From: an uncultured Shimia sp.
Lineage (GTDB): Bacteria; Pseudomonadota; Alphaproteobacteria; Rhodobacterales; Rhodobacteraceae
NCBI RefSeq assembly: GCF_947493595.1
Contig: NZ_CANLRL010000001.1
Coordinates: 372,001-436,000, forward strand
Direction of reading: 5' to 3'
DNA length: 64,000 bases
The notes under the pieces were generated by a model, which saw only the letters and a program-made list of their open reading frames with translations, was not told the origin of the DNA and ran no database searches. The position numbers and the translations under genes were made by a program. Shown here one piece after another: positions 16,980-24,558 of the stretch (positions are counted from its first letter, which is position 1; every line of letters starts with the position of its first letter).

Positions 16980-17363
16980 ATGACGGAAATCCAAAAAATT
17001 CTGCATGTTGAAGACGATGCGGATATTCGTGAGATCACGTACTTAGCTTTGGCCGAATTTGGGGGCTTTGAGGTTATGCAATGCGCCAATGGCACCGAGG
17101 CCATCAAGAAGGCTGCGAAGTTTGCGCCGGACTTGTTGCTGTTGGATGTAATGATGCCGGGGTTGAGTGGGTTGGAGACGCTGACCAAACTGCGACGTCA
17201 GGATGAACTGGTCGACGTGCCGGTGATTTTCATGACCTCCAAAGACGTGACGTCGAAACACCATTCCGACATCACTGAATGCGCCGCCGGTGCCATTCAG
17301 AAGCCATTTGATCCGGTCTCCTTGCCAGACCAACTGCGAGCGATTGTGGCCAGTTCCAAGTGA
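16980..17363 (+). CDS. single-domain response regulator (receiver only)
   Basis: 127 residues, only a CheY-like receiver. Acidic pocket E11/D12/D13 (HVEDDADIRE), phosphoacceptor Asp56 (LLLLDVMMP), Thr in VIFMTSKD and Lys in IQKPFDP are all intact, so it should be phosphorylatable. The ATG follows GAGGGGA; an upstream TTG at 16965 is less likely. It is convergent with an Hpt protein and a membrane histidine kinase, suggesting the three make one phosphorelay. There is no output domain, so it may act as a phosphate shuttle or on a protein target. Confidence 0.9.
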   Translation: MTEIQKILHVEDDADIREITYLALAEFGGFEVMQCANGTEAIKKAAKFAPDLLLLDVMMPGLSGLETLTKLRRQDELVDVPVIFMTSKDVTSKHHSDITECAAGAIQKPFDPVSLPDQLRAIVASSK

Positions 17364-17369
17364 GCGTGC

Positions 17370-17708
17370 CTAAGCGGTTTCGATCACACAGCCAAGCTCT
17401 TCGGTGAGCAGGTCGGCGGCCACAAGGATGCTTTCCATCTCCGCATCACACGGCGCCTGCTGCTGGCTGCGTTCCAGCAAGGCCTCTGCCTTTTCTGCCA
17501 GCTGGCCCAAGCGGTGCAAGCCGTAAGTGGCACAGATGCCGGCCAGTTTGTGTGCGGCCAAATGAAGACCGTCCAGCGCGGATTTGTCTGCGCCGTGCTC
17601 CAGTAGCGTTGCGGTGTGCTCTTCAATTTCAGCCTCCCGCTGAGGCAGACCGGACATGAAGTGTCGGCGTAGGCGGTCAAATTTATCCTGATGATCGTCT
17701 GGAAACAT
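17370..17708 (-). CDS. Hpt (histidine phosphotransfer) domain protein
   Basis: 112 residues, a helical bundle with the Hpt signature LHLAAHKLAGICATYG in which His53 is the likely phosphoacceptor. The ATG at 17708 is preceded by AAGGAG on the coding strand; a GTG at 17732 would overlap the histidine kinase stop and is less likely. It lies 20 bases after the kinase gene in the same direction and 6 bases from the receiver gene's stop, so it probably relays phosphate from a hybrid or orthodox kinase to a receiver such as the one at 16980. Confidence 0.85.
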   Translation of the reverse strand: MFPDDHQDKFDRLRRHFMSGLPQREAEIEEHTATLLEHGADKSALDGLHLAAHKLAGICATYGLHRLGQLAEKAEALLERSQQQAPCDAEMESILVAADLLTEELGCVIETA

Positions 17709-17728
17709 GATGGTGCTCCTTCTGAGGC

Positions 17729-19186
17729 TCACATTTGTGGCAGTTCGATGCTGATGTTGTCTTCGGTATCACATAGGGGGAAGACCGCGTAGAACCTGGT
17801 GCCTTCGCCCAGTGTGCTGTCAAAGTCGATGGAGGCCCCATGATCTTCGACGATCTGACGCGCGATGGACAGACCCAGGCCAGAGCCCTCAAAGTTGCGG
17901 CAATCGGAATTGTCGACCTGGGTGAATTTGCCGAAAATTTGCGGGCGTTCCCCCTCGGGGATACCAACGCCATAGTCGCGGACCTCTAACATGGCACACC
18001 CGTCAACCAAGCGGGCGCTGAGCTCCACATAGCCGCCCTCATGGGAAAATTTCACAGCGTTAGACAATAAGTTGTCCAAAACCTGCATCATGCGCTCATG
18101 GTCCGCGCGAATGGTTAGCGGGAATGGGGGCGGGGCGGTGCGCACAACAATTTCATACTGATCGGCATAAGGCGTGATGGACTGTGCCGCGTCGTTGAGC
18201 AACTCACCCAGATCCACGGGCGCAAAATGATACACCATCTTGCGGGCTTCCATTTTCTGGATATCGAGCAAGTCGTTGATCAGCTTACTCAAGCGTTTGC
18301 TGTTTTTATGCGCGATATCGAGCATCCGGTCAGCCTTCTCAAGATCCTTGGAGAGGTTGGTTTCCCGCAGGAGTGTCAGTGAACCAGTGATCGAGGTCAG
18401 CGGCGTGCGCAACTCGTGGCTCACAACAGAGACAAACTGAGATTTGATCTCGTAGCTTTCGCGCGCTTTGTCCCGCTCGGAGCGCAGCTCGTCCATTTGG
18501 TCCAAGGTGCGCTGATACATGCGCAAAAAGATCGTCGAGCACTCCAGCACAAAATAGAGCACAAACAGCGAGGTGGCGAAATGCAGCCAGAGCTTAGAGG
18601 TGAAGTGCGCGCCTTCGGTCAGGATGTCGGAGGCAGGGATAAAGATAAACAACGCGCCATAGGTGATCAGGCGCATGGCCAGAACTTGTTTGAGTTGATG
18701 ATTGTTCACGGCCGCAAATAAACCTGCCGCAAATAGGAAAAAGAGCGACGTGAAATGCTCGCCCGGACCTTCCAGTCGCGCGAGCAAAAGCGTGAATGTG
18801 GCAATCGAAATAGCTGAAATGCCGTTGGAGGCAAACAACAGCTTCAACAGTCGGTGGCTGTGCCGCAGCGAATGGTCCGTGCGATGAACCACTTTATGAC
18901 AGACAATGCCGTCAAAAATGTCACCAACCTGGATCAGCAGGTAGCAGAGGGCTGCGAGCGGCCAGGAGTAGTAAAACCCGCATAGGAAACCGGCACCAGC
19001 GTAGATGCCCTGGCGTTGCCAGAACAATGCTGCGCCTCCGCTGGCGAAGTCATGCATCTGTTGCTTGAGGCGGCGGGAGTGTTCCACCGGTGGTTGGCGG
19101 CGGGGGAACATCACACGGAGACGGCGTGCGATACGGCGCAGTATCGGCGTGTCTAACCGTGAGCGGTTCGAGTGTTCAATGTGCAT
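17729..19186 (-). CDS. membrane sensor histidine kinase
   Basis: About 485 residues from the ATG at 19186; the frame is open to 19273, but that extension has no signal. The N-terminal part has five or six membrane helices (roughly residues 65-230) without a recognisable extracytoplasmic sensor domain. A coiled-coil linker (LDQMDELRSERDKARESYEIKS) leads to the H-box FVSVVSHELRTPLTSITG (His near residue 256), N-box MQVLDNLLSNAVKFS, G1 DYGVGIPEG and G2 GSGLGLSIARQIV. It lacks an attached receiver, so with the Hpt protein beside it an additional hybrid kinase or the separate receivers must complete the relay. The signal is unknown. Confidence 0.9.
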   Translation of the reverse strand: MHIEHSNRSRLDTPILRRIARRLRVMFPRRQPPVEHSRRLKQQMHDFASGGAALFWQRQGIYAGAGFLCGFYYSWPLAALCYLLIQVGDIFDGIVCHKVVHRTDHSLRHSHRLLKLLFASNGISAISIATFTLLLARLEGPGEHFTSLFFLFAAGLFAAVNNHQLKQVLAMRLITYGALFIFIPASDILTEGAHFTSKLWLHFATSLFVLYFVLECSTIFLRMYQRTLDQMDELRSERDKARESYEIKSQFVSVVSHELRTPLTSITGSLTLLRETNLSKDLEKADRMLDIAHKNSKRLSKLINDLLDIQKMEARKMVYHFAPVDLGELLNDAAQSITPYADQYEIVVRTAPPPFPLTIRADHERMMQVLDNLLSNAVKFSHEGGYVELSARLVDGCAMLEVRDYGVGIPEGERPQIFGKFTQVDNSDCRNFEGSGLGLSIARQIVEDHGASIDFDSTLGEGTRFYAVFPLCDTEDNISIELPQM

Positions 19187-19305
19187 TCTGCGACATCCGG
19201 TAGTGATCGGTTTAGGCGCCAAGTGGCAGCTTGGCGGAGTTGCCATCAAAAAAAGCAGCAGAATGTGGCTCAAAAATGGTCCGGGTCCGGCAGGAAAGGG
19301 GATTC

Positions 19306-19686
19306 CTAGCTCGGACGGGCATTTGTATCGGTTTGGAACACACGTCCGTCGTGCTCCAGCTTTCCGACAGTTTCGGTGCGGACAAAATCCAGCAGTTCAA
19401 AAGTGGTGTCGATATGGCCGCGCTTGTGCGGCACGTAACCGGATTGATCAAACGTGCCTGTGGCCTCGATCACATCGCCAGGGGCGACGGTGTCACGAAA
19501 GCGGTCAATGAGTGCCTGATCGGTCACAGTGAAACACACGCGTTTCGGATAGCGAAAACCCGGCGCCTCAGCTCCGGTTGCGGCGGTCGCAGAAATATCA
19601 ACCAACAAACGTGGCTCCGGTTCAGACAAAAGCAACGTGTGGGCGATTTCACCTTTAACGTGAAAATTTAAGAAGTATGGCTGCAT
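19306..19686 (-). CDS. conserved hypothetical protein (126 residues)
   Basis: A soluble 126-residue protein rich in beta strands, with FHVKGEIAHTLLLSE, YPKRVCFTVTDQ and GDVIEATGTFDQSGYVPHKRGHIDTTF. The last part resembles short OB-fold-like strands, but I cannot assign a family. No signal peptide or membrane segment. It is separated by 119 bases from the histidine kinase gene ahead of it on the same strand and is upstream-adjacent to the long AT-rich region that precedes the LuxI-family gene. Codon use looks native. Confidence 0.6.
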   Translation of the reverse strand: MQPYFLNFHVKGEIAHTLLLSEPEPRLLVDISATAATGAEAPGFRYPKRVCFTVTDQALIDRFRDTVAPGDVIEATGTFDQSGYVPHKRGHIDTTFELLDFVRTETVGKLEHDGRVFQTDTNARPS

Positions 19687-20235
19687 CTCTATCCCTGTGG
19701 TCCTTTACCCGTGACGCGTGACAGTTCCGTGAAATTCTGTCGTCATAAGGTGGCTTTTTGGTGTTTGAGGCGGGGAAATTTTACGAAGCCATTAGTTAAC
19801 AGGTTCCGCCGTTAATAAAGGTTTCGCCTTAATTGGTTGATAGAGAGTAAATTTTTTGCATAACATTCATTTAAATTTGCGAAAACTGTGTTCTAGGAGC
19901 AGAAACAATCTACAAAGTTTTAAAGTTGAACTTTTTCTGTAGAAGTTGGCTAAAAATTGTGTCTCAATTGAGATGAAGGGTAAATCGGGTCGCAGGCATA
20001 CTACGCGGTTAGGTTGTGTCTGAAGGCGAAGCTTGAGGTCCGAGTAACAGTTTTCCGGTTGATGTGTACGGTACGAGGGGGCTGACCTGGCAAACGGGTG
20101 GCCGGAGGTTCCTTTGTGTTTTGGTCGGTGATGAGTGTGTGGGTTTGTATTGGGTGCGTGCCAGAAGGGCCGCGCCACAGTGTGAGTGAGTTCATTTGGT
20201 GCCTGGGGCAATGTGTATCCGGAGAAATTGGGGAA
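19687..20235. other. 549-base AT-rich intergenic region before the LuxI-family gene
   Basis: Base composition drops sharply between about 19750 and 20000, unlike the flanking genes. It contains two notable dyads: AAAGTTGAACTTT at 19922-19934 inside a larger imperfect palindrome (19910-19943), and the perfect 12-base TCTCAATTGAGA at 19962-19973. Leftward and rightward frames (for example 19867-20211) have no family features and I reject them. This is probably a regulatory region for the divergent genes at 19306-19686 and 20236-20823. Confidence 0.6.
19910..19943. promoter_or_regulatory. imperfect palindrome, candidate operator
   Basis: Centred on G19928, the perfect core AAAGTT-G-AACTTT is flanked by CTACA on the left and TGTAG on the right with unequal spacing. 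It has the size of a dimeric regulator site or a small RNA hairpin. There is no match I can assert to a known lux box, and its regulator is unknown. Confidence 0.35.
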
Positions 20236-20823
20236 ATGCTGACGACTACTCTGTCATTCGAGAACATGCACAAGCATGGCGAATTGATGGTCAACCTTTT
20301 GAGAGCGCGAAAGCAGTCTTTCATCATCCAGAACAACTGGGACCTGCCCGAAGTGGCGGGTATGGAGTACGACCAATACGACACACCGGCATCGAGCTGG
20401 ATTGCGGTACATGAAGGTGAGCGTGTGCTGGCGGGGGTACGGCTGACGCCGACCACAGCGCGCTGCGGCATGTACTCCTATATGATTCGAGATGCCCAGA
20501 AAGGCATGCTGGAATCTATTCCAACCAACCTGCTGTATGACGAAGCACCAATTGATCCGTATATCCTGGATGCGAGCCGTGTGTTTGTGGCGCGGGATGT
20601 GCCTGCCGAGGAACGTACCGAGGTGCAAACACAGCTGATGGAAAAGCTGATCGAGACGGCCCGAGAAATGGAAGCCAAGCAGGTGCTGGGTCTTGTGCCT
20701 GCGATTTGGCCGCGGTGGATACGCCGTCTTGGATTGGTGGCAGAGCCAGCCGGACCGGTGATGCTAGTCGATGGGGCCCCTGTTCAGGTGGCGCGCATGG
20801 ATTTGTCACACACCCACCACTAG
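20236..20823 (+). CDS. LuxI-family acyl-homoserine-lactone synthase-like protein
   Basis: 195 residues from the ATG after GGGGAA; a longer open frame upstream lacks family residues. The invariant LuxI positions can be seen: Arg25 and Phe29 (RARKQSFI), Trp35, Asp46 and Asp49 (GMEYDQYDT), Arg69 (VLAGVRLTPTTA) and Arg115 in DASR, where the usual Glu of E-x-SR is Asp112. Such proteins make N-acyl-homoserine lactones from S-adenosylmethionine and acyl carriers. No luxR gene is adjacent; instead a convergent response-regulator gene ends 16 bases away. It may be a solo synthase or a functionally diverged GNAT-fold relative. Confidence 0.75.
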   Translation: MLTTTLSFENMHKHGELMVNLLRARKQSFIIQNNWDLPEVAGMEYDQYDTPASSWIAVHEGERVLAGVRLTPTTARCGMYSYMIRDAQKGMLESIPTNLLYDEAPIDPYILDASRVFVARDVPAEERTEVQTQLMEKLIETAREMEAKQVLGLVPAIWPRWIRRLGLVAEPAGPVMLVDGAPVQVARMDLSHTHH

Positions 20824-20838
20824 GCAAACTAGTCGCGG

Positions 20839-21912
20839 TTAGCCAAAAGCCGCCGCGAATTTGGGGCGCTGGCCGTCATCGCTTAAGGCCTCGTGTAGCA
20901 GGGTTTCGTAAGCTCGGCGCTCCATTTCGGTTTGAAACCCGCTGGCGGGATGTAGGCGCACGGTTTTGCGCAGGTCCGCCGCAGAGGCGTTTGGCGCACG
21001 GCTTTCTATTGTTTCAGCGGCTTTCTGAAGAGCATCCAATGCGCCGCCACGGGTGAGCGTGCGCAGTTTGATTGCCTCGCCAAAGCACACGTCGTTTTGC
21101 AACCCGTCGATTTGTGTGGACGGGACGTAAGCCAAACGGTTGTTTAATTCCGCTTCCAAGCGGGGGCTGGAGTAGCCGGCGCTGCGGGGCAGCGTCCCTA
21201 CAAACAGGCCGTTGCCTTTGTAGGTGACTTGCGCGTCGTTGTTGGCGAGTACGGAGAGAAGTTCGCTGCCGATGTCGGTCAGGAGCTGTCGGAAAGCCAA
21301 TGCTGACAAAGACGCGTAAGCGCTTTCGATTGTGATGATTTTTGCCGCGAAGGCCTGGGTGCGCATCCGCTGCCTGCGGGGCATGTCCAGAACATGCTTT
21401 TCAAACGCCATGCAGCCGACCAGCTGGGTCACTCCGGCGATCTCAATGGGCTCGCTCAAGCTGTGAGCGGTGTTGAAAATAAGGTCTTTTTTGAGTGCGG
21501 CCATTTCAGATACGCTGGCGGTGAGTTGCTGTTGTTCGGCAACCTGGCGCTCTGCGATAGAAATGCGCGTAAACAGCTCCAAAAAATCGAACGGCTTGGT
21601 GACGTAGTCGGTGGCGCCAGCCTCAAAAGCTGCGTCAATGTATTTCTTCTGAGACATCGCGGTCAGCATCAGGATAGGCGTGCGTGTATAAGGCCGGGTC
21701 TTGCGTATTTTTTTGGCCAGTGTGATGCCATCCATAAGCGGCATTTGCACGTCCAGCAGGAAGCAATCGAATGGGACTTTGGCTTTGGCAATTGCGCGAA
21801 TGGCCTCGGGTCCAGAGGTCACTGTGACGATGCTATGGTTGGTTTTGGCTGCCACTGCTTCGGACAGCAGTTCGCAGATGTGTTCGTCGTCATCAACGGC
21901 CAATATCTTCAT
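20839..21912 (-). CDS. response regulator with receiver domain and uncharacterised C-terminal region
   Basis: 357 residues from the ATG at 21912; the frame is open to 22020, but the CheY start MKILAVDDDEH fits this ATG. Residues 1-125 form an intact receiver (acidic triad, Asp54 in FLLDVQMP, Thr in LMLTAMS, Lys in VTKPFDF). A predicted coiled coil follows (ERQVAEQQQLTASVSEMAALKKD), then about 210 residues including SALAFRQLLTDIGSELLSVL and VTYKGNGLFVGTLPR. That segment loosely resembles a degenerate nucleotide-cyclase or GGDEF-type fold, but no active-site motif is visible. It is convergent with the LuxI-family gene. Output unknown. Confidence 0.75.
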   Translation of the reverse strand: MKILAVDDDEHICELLSEAVAAKTNHSIVTVTSGPEAIRAIAKAKVPFDCFLLDVQMPLMDGITLAKKIRKTRPYTRTPILMLTAMSQKKYIDAAFEAGATDYVTKPFDFLELFTRISIAERQVAEQQQLTASVSEMAALKKDLIFNTAHSLSEPIEIAGVTQLVGCMAFEKHVLDMPRRQRMRTQAFAAKIITIESAYASLSALAFRQLLTDIGSELLSVLANNDAQVTYKGNGLFVGTLPRSAGYSSPRLEAELNNRLAYVPSTQIDGLQNDVCFGEAIKLRTLTRGGALDALQKAAETIESRAPNASAADLRKTVRLHPASGFQTEMERRAYETLLHEALSDDGQRPKFAAAFG

Positions 21913-22195
21913 AGTCCCAGCCCTTTCTGGTGCTGTGTCTGTGCTTTGTACCAACCTAACTCTGTCACTCACTACTGCCGACGTTCTGATCGGTCTTATA
22001 AGAGCTAGTATGTTGGGCAATTACGGTCAGAAAGGGGCGGGAATGGTGACCAGGAGGGAAAAATTAGGAATTTATTAACCTAGGTATTTAAGGGCGCGGC
22101 TGGCCATCGCATTGGGAATGCGGCAGGAATTCGGCACGATATGGCTGATTTCAATCTATGGGAGAGGGGCCATTTTGGCTTCTCGCTAGATGTGG

Positions 22196-23071
22196 TTAGA
22201 CAAATTTTCGGAAGATCTTGGTCTGGTCAAACATGTCTTCCAGTGCGTGCATGCGATCTTCAGTTTGGTCCCAGCGGGCTTCCTGCACCGCGGCAATCAG
22301 GGTTTCTGACAAGAGCATCATTGACACGGTTGAGTCCCAAGCAGAAGGCGCCTCAATCCGACATTTGAGAGAAACGTCGGCATATTGGCTGATTGGGCTT
22401 TGCCATTGGTCAGTGATCAGAGCGATCTTGGCGCCGCGTGCCTTGGCGATTTCGGCCAGTCGTAGGGTGGAGTTTTCATAGCGCCGAATGTCATAGATCA
22501 ACACCACATCCCCTTCGGAGATATCCAGCAGGTCGTGGGGCCAGGCGTTGGATGTGGAGCGGATGTGGCGCACGCGGGCGCGAATAACCTGCATGTGAAG
22601 GTGCAAATACTCGCTCAATGCGTGGGTGATCCGGCCGCCGGTGATGTAAAGCGCGCGTTTTTCATCCGCCAGAAGGGCAGTGAGCGTATCAAACTGCTCA
22701 GGATCGATATTGGCCAATGTTTGACGGATATTGCTCATCACGGCATCGGTGAAGCGGTTGAGGATGTGCGCTTCCGGTGCGCTTTGTGCCCAGCTTTCGT
22801 GTTTGGAAATTGGGTTGGAGAAGCGCGCCTCAACCTCATTGCGCAGCGCGTCCTGAAATTCCGGGAAACCCGAGTACCCCAGCTTTTGCACCATGCGGGC
22901 CACGGTGGGCGTCGAAACCGAAGCTTTGTCTGCGAGACGGGTGATCGAGCCCATGCCGGACATGGGGTAATTTTCCAAGATCACCCCGGCAAGCTGACGC
23001 TCTGCGCGGGTCAAGCTGTCATAAATCTTGTTTATGGTTTCCTGTGCGGTGTCTTTCACTGGGGGGCTCAC
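22196..23071 (-). CDS. MurR/RpiR family transcriptional regulator
   Basis: 291 residues. An N-terminal RpiR-type helix-turn-helix (ITRLADKASVSTPTVARMVQKLGYSG, about residues 42-68) is followed by a SIS sugar-isomerase-like effector domain (ALYITGGRITHALSEYLHLH, GDVVLIYDIRRYENSTLRLAEIAKARGAKI). The family usually senses phosphosugars or other small metabolites through the SIS domain and represses or activates a divergent operon. It diverges from the transport and catabolic genes at 23207-31122, so it is the probable regulator of that island. The ligand may be the island's substrate or a gamma-glutamyl intermediate. Confidence 0.88.
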   Translation of the reverse strand: MSPPVKDTAQETINKIYDSLTRAERQLAGVILENYPMSGMGSITRLADKASVSTPTVARMVQKLGYSGFPEFQDALRNEVEARFSNPISKHESWAQSAPEAHILNRFTDAVMSNIRQTLANIDPEQFDTLTALLADEKRALYITGGRITHALSEYLHLHMQVIRARVRHIRSTSNAWPHDLLDISEGDVVLIYDIRRYENSTLRLAEIAKARGAKIALITDQWQSPISQYADVSLKCRIEAPSAWDSTVSMMLLSETLIAAVQEARWDQTEDRMHALEDMFDQTKIFRKFV

Positions 23072-23083
23072 TTACTAACTGCT

Positions 23084-23185
23084 ACAAATGTAAGCATAGT
23101 TTCAAAGAGGTTGTCTGAGAAGAAAAAATTTCAGAATAATTATTGACAGGACGGGTGACTCTGAAGAAGTTTGTTCACAAATGTA
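23084..23185. promoter_or_regulatory. divergent promoter region with repeated ACAAATGTA
   Basis: The 9-mer ACAAATGTA occurs at 23084-23092, just ahead of the RpiR gene, and again at 23177-23185, just ahead of the rightward operon, 93 bases apart. Both are candidate half-sites for the adjacent RpiR regulator. A TTGACA -35-like hexamer lies at 23143-23148. The repeated word is seen directly; the operator role is inferred. Confidence 0.4.
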
Positions 23186-23206
23186 GAATGGCACGACAGG
23201 AACAAC

Positions 23207-23962
23207 ATGACTCTAGACGATTCAGAGGCAGTGGTGGTTGAGGGCGCGATGGCGCCCTGTGATATCCTGTTTGTGTGTGAACATGCCTCCAGCAATTTCC
23301 CCTCAGTTTTTGGCGACCTTGGACTTGATGACGAAGTCCGCCAAAGTCATGTGGCCTGGGACCCCGGTGCGTTGACCTTGACCCGTGAGTTGGCCAAGCG
23401 CTTTGACTGCACGCTGGTGGCGGGGGGCGTGTCGCGCCTGTTGTATGACTGCAATCGTCCTCCGGACGCGGTGGATGCGGTCCCAGCCAAAAGCGAAATC
23501 TTTGAGATTCCAGGTAATGTGGACCTGTCTGAATCGGATCGTCTGGCGCGGGTGACACAGATCTATCAGCCGTTCAAAGAGGCGGTGGAGCAGGTGATTG
23601 AGGTGGTGCATCCAAAGGCAATTGTCACCGTGCATTCCTTTACGCCGGTCTATCACGGCAAGCAGCGTGCGGTTGAGATTGGTATTTTGCATGACCGAGA
23701 TACACGCTTGGCGGACAAGATGTTGGACGCGATGTCCGATGGCCCTTTCCATACATTGCGCAACGATCCGTATGGGCCGGAACATGGCGTGACCCATTCT
23801 TTGAAGGCCTATGCGCTGCCCAACAAGCTACCCAATGTGATGCTGGAAGTGCGCAACGACCTGCTGGCGGAGGGCGCCAAGGCGGCTGATGTCACAGAGG
23901 CGTTGGCGGCTGCGATTGCACAGGGCATGGCAGAGCTACGCGAAGCCGGGGAGATTGCGTGA
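23207..23962 (+). CDS. N-formylglutamate amidohydrolase family hydrolase
   Basis: 251 residues from the ATG preceded by a short AGG. Family motifs (PF05013-type) include ILFVCEHASSNFP, HVAWDPGA, GVSRLLYDCNRP, VTVHSFTPVYHGKQRAVEIG and PNVMLEVRNDL. The known family member HutG deformylates N-formylglutamate. Here there is no histidine-utilisation context; the gene leads an operon with a TRAP transporter, a glutamine-synthetase-like ligase and two dehydrogenases, so it may cleave a gamma-glutamyl or related amide. Its stop overlaps the dctQ start by one base (TGATG). Confidence 0.85.
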   Translation: MTLDDSEAVVVEGAMAPCDILFVCEHASSNFPSVFGDLGLDDEVRQSHVAWDPGALTLTRELAKRFDCTLVAGGVSRLLYDCNRPPDAVDAVPAKSEIFEIPGNVDLSESDRLARVTQIYQPFKEAVEQVIEVVHPKAIVTVHSFTPVYHGKQRAVEIGILHDRDTRLADKMLDAMSDGPFHTLRNDPYGPEHGVTHSLKAYALPNKLPNVMLEVRNDLLAEGAKAADVTEALAAAIAQGMAELREAGEIA

Positions 23963-24558
23963 TGCCAAAGCTTATTCGCTATTACATCCACGGGGTGGAC
24001 TGGTTTAACCGTAAAGTTGGCCGATTTGTCATGTATGGCATCTTTGTCATGATGGGCATCCTGCTGTGGTCGTCTTTCTCCAAGACGTTCCTGGAGCCGT
24101 CGATGTGGACGCTGGAAATGGCGCAGTTTGCTATGGTGGCGTATTACGTTCTGGGCGGGCCATATTCGGTGCAAATGGGGTCCAACGTACGCATGGACTT
24201 GTTCTACGGCGAGTGGACCTTGCGCCAGCGCGCCATTGTCGACGCGATGACCGTCTTCTTCCTGGGGTTCTATCTGGTGATCCTGATCCACGGGGCCGTG
24301 GGCTCAAGCGCGTACTCGCTGGGGCATTTTGGCGTGGAGCCCTACACCTTCTACAAAGATCTTGTGATGGCCTACATCACCGGCGGCAAAGAGGCCGCGA
24401 GCGAGATCATTGGATATATCGAGCGCAGCCCAACGGCGTGGCGCCCCGTTCTTTGGCCGATCAAACTCATCATGGTTTTTGGCTTTATTCTTATGCTCTT
24501 GCAGGCGGTTTCTGAGCTTCTCAAAGATATCGCGCGCATCCGCGGAGTGGACTACTAA
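23962..24558 (+). CDS. TRAP transporter small membrane subunit (DctQ)
   Basis: 198 residues with four membrane segments, somewhat longer than the usual 160-180 because of an extended loop around GKEAASEIIGYIERSP between the third and fourth helices. The GGPYSVQMGSNVRMDLFYG stretch is the characteristic DctQ motif. It pairs with DctM to form the inner-membrane Na+-coupled carrier. A GTG three bases upstream of the ATG is an alternative start. The stop is shared with the dctM start codon (TAATG). Confidence 0.9.
   Translation: MPKLIRYYIHGVDWFNRKVGRFVMYGIFVMMGILLWSSFSKTFLEPSMWTLEMAQFAMVAYYVLGGPYSVQMGSNVRMDLFYGEWTLRQRAIVDAMTVFFLGFYLVILIHGAVGSSAYSLGHFGVEPYTFYKDLVMAYITGGKEAASEIIGYIERSPTAWRPVLWPIKLIMVFGFILMLLQAVSELLKDIARIRGVDY

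Noticed and set aside
19792..19816. Two GTTAA words that might form a CtrA site
   Set aside because: The spacing is not the seven bases of the TTAA-N7-TTAA consensus.
19867..20211. Leftward 114-codon frame in the LuxI-upstream region
   Set aside because: No ribosome-binding site or family features; composition does not resemble coding sequence.
22127..22139. GAATTCGGCACGA resembles a cDNA-library EcoRI adapter
   Set aside because: Only 13 bases match and the flanking sequence is continuous native-looking DNA; a chance match or coincidence is the simplest reading.
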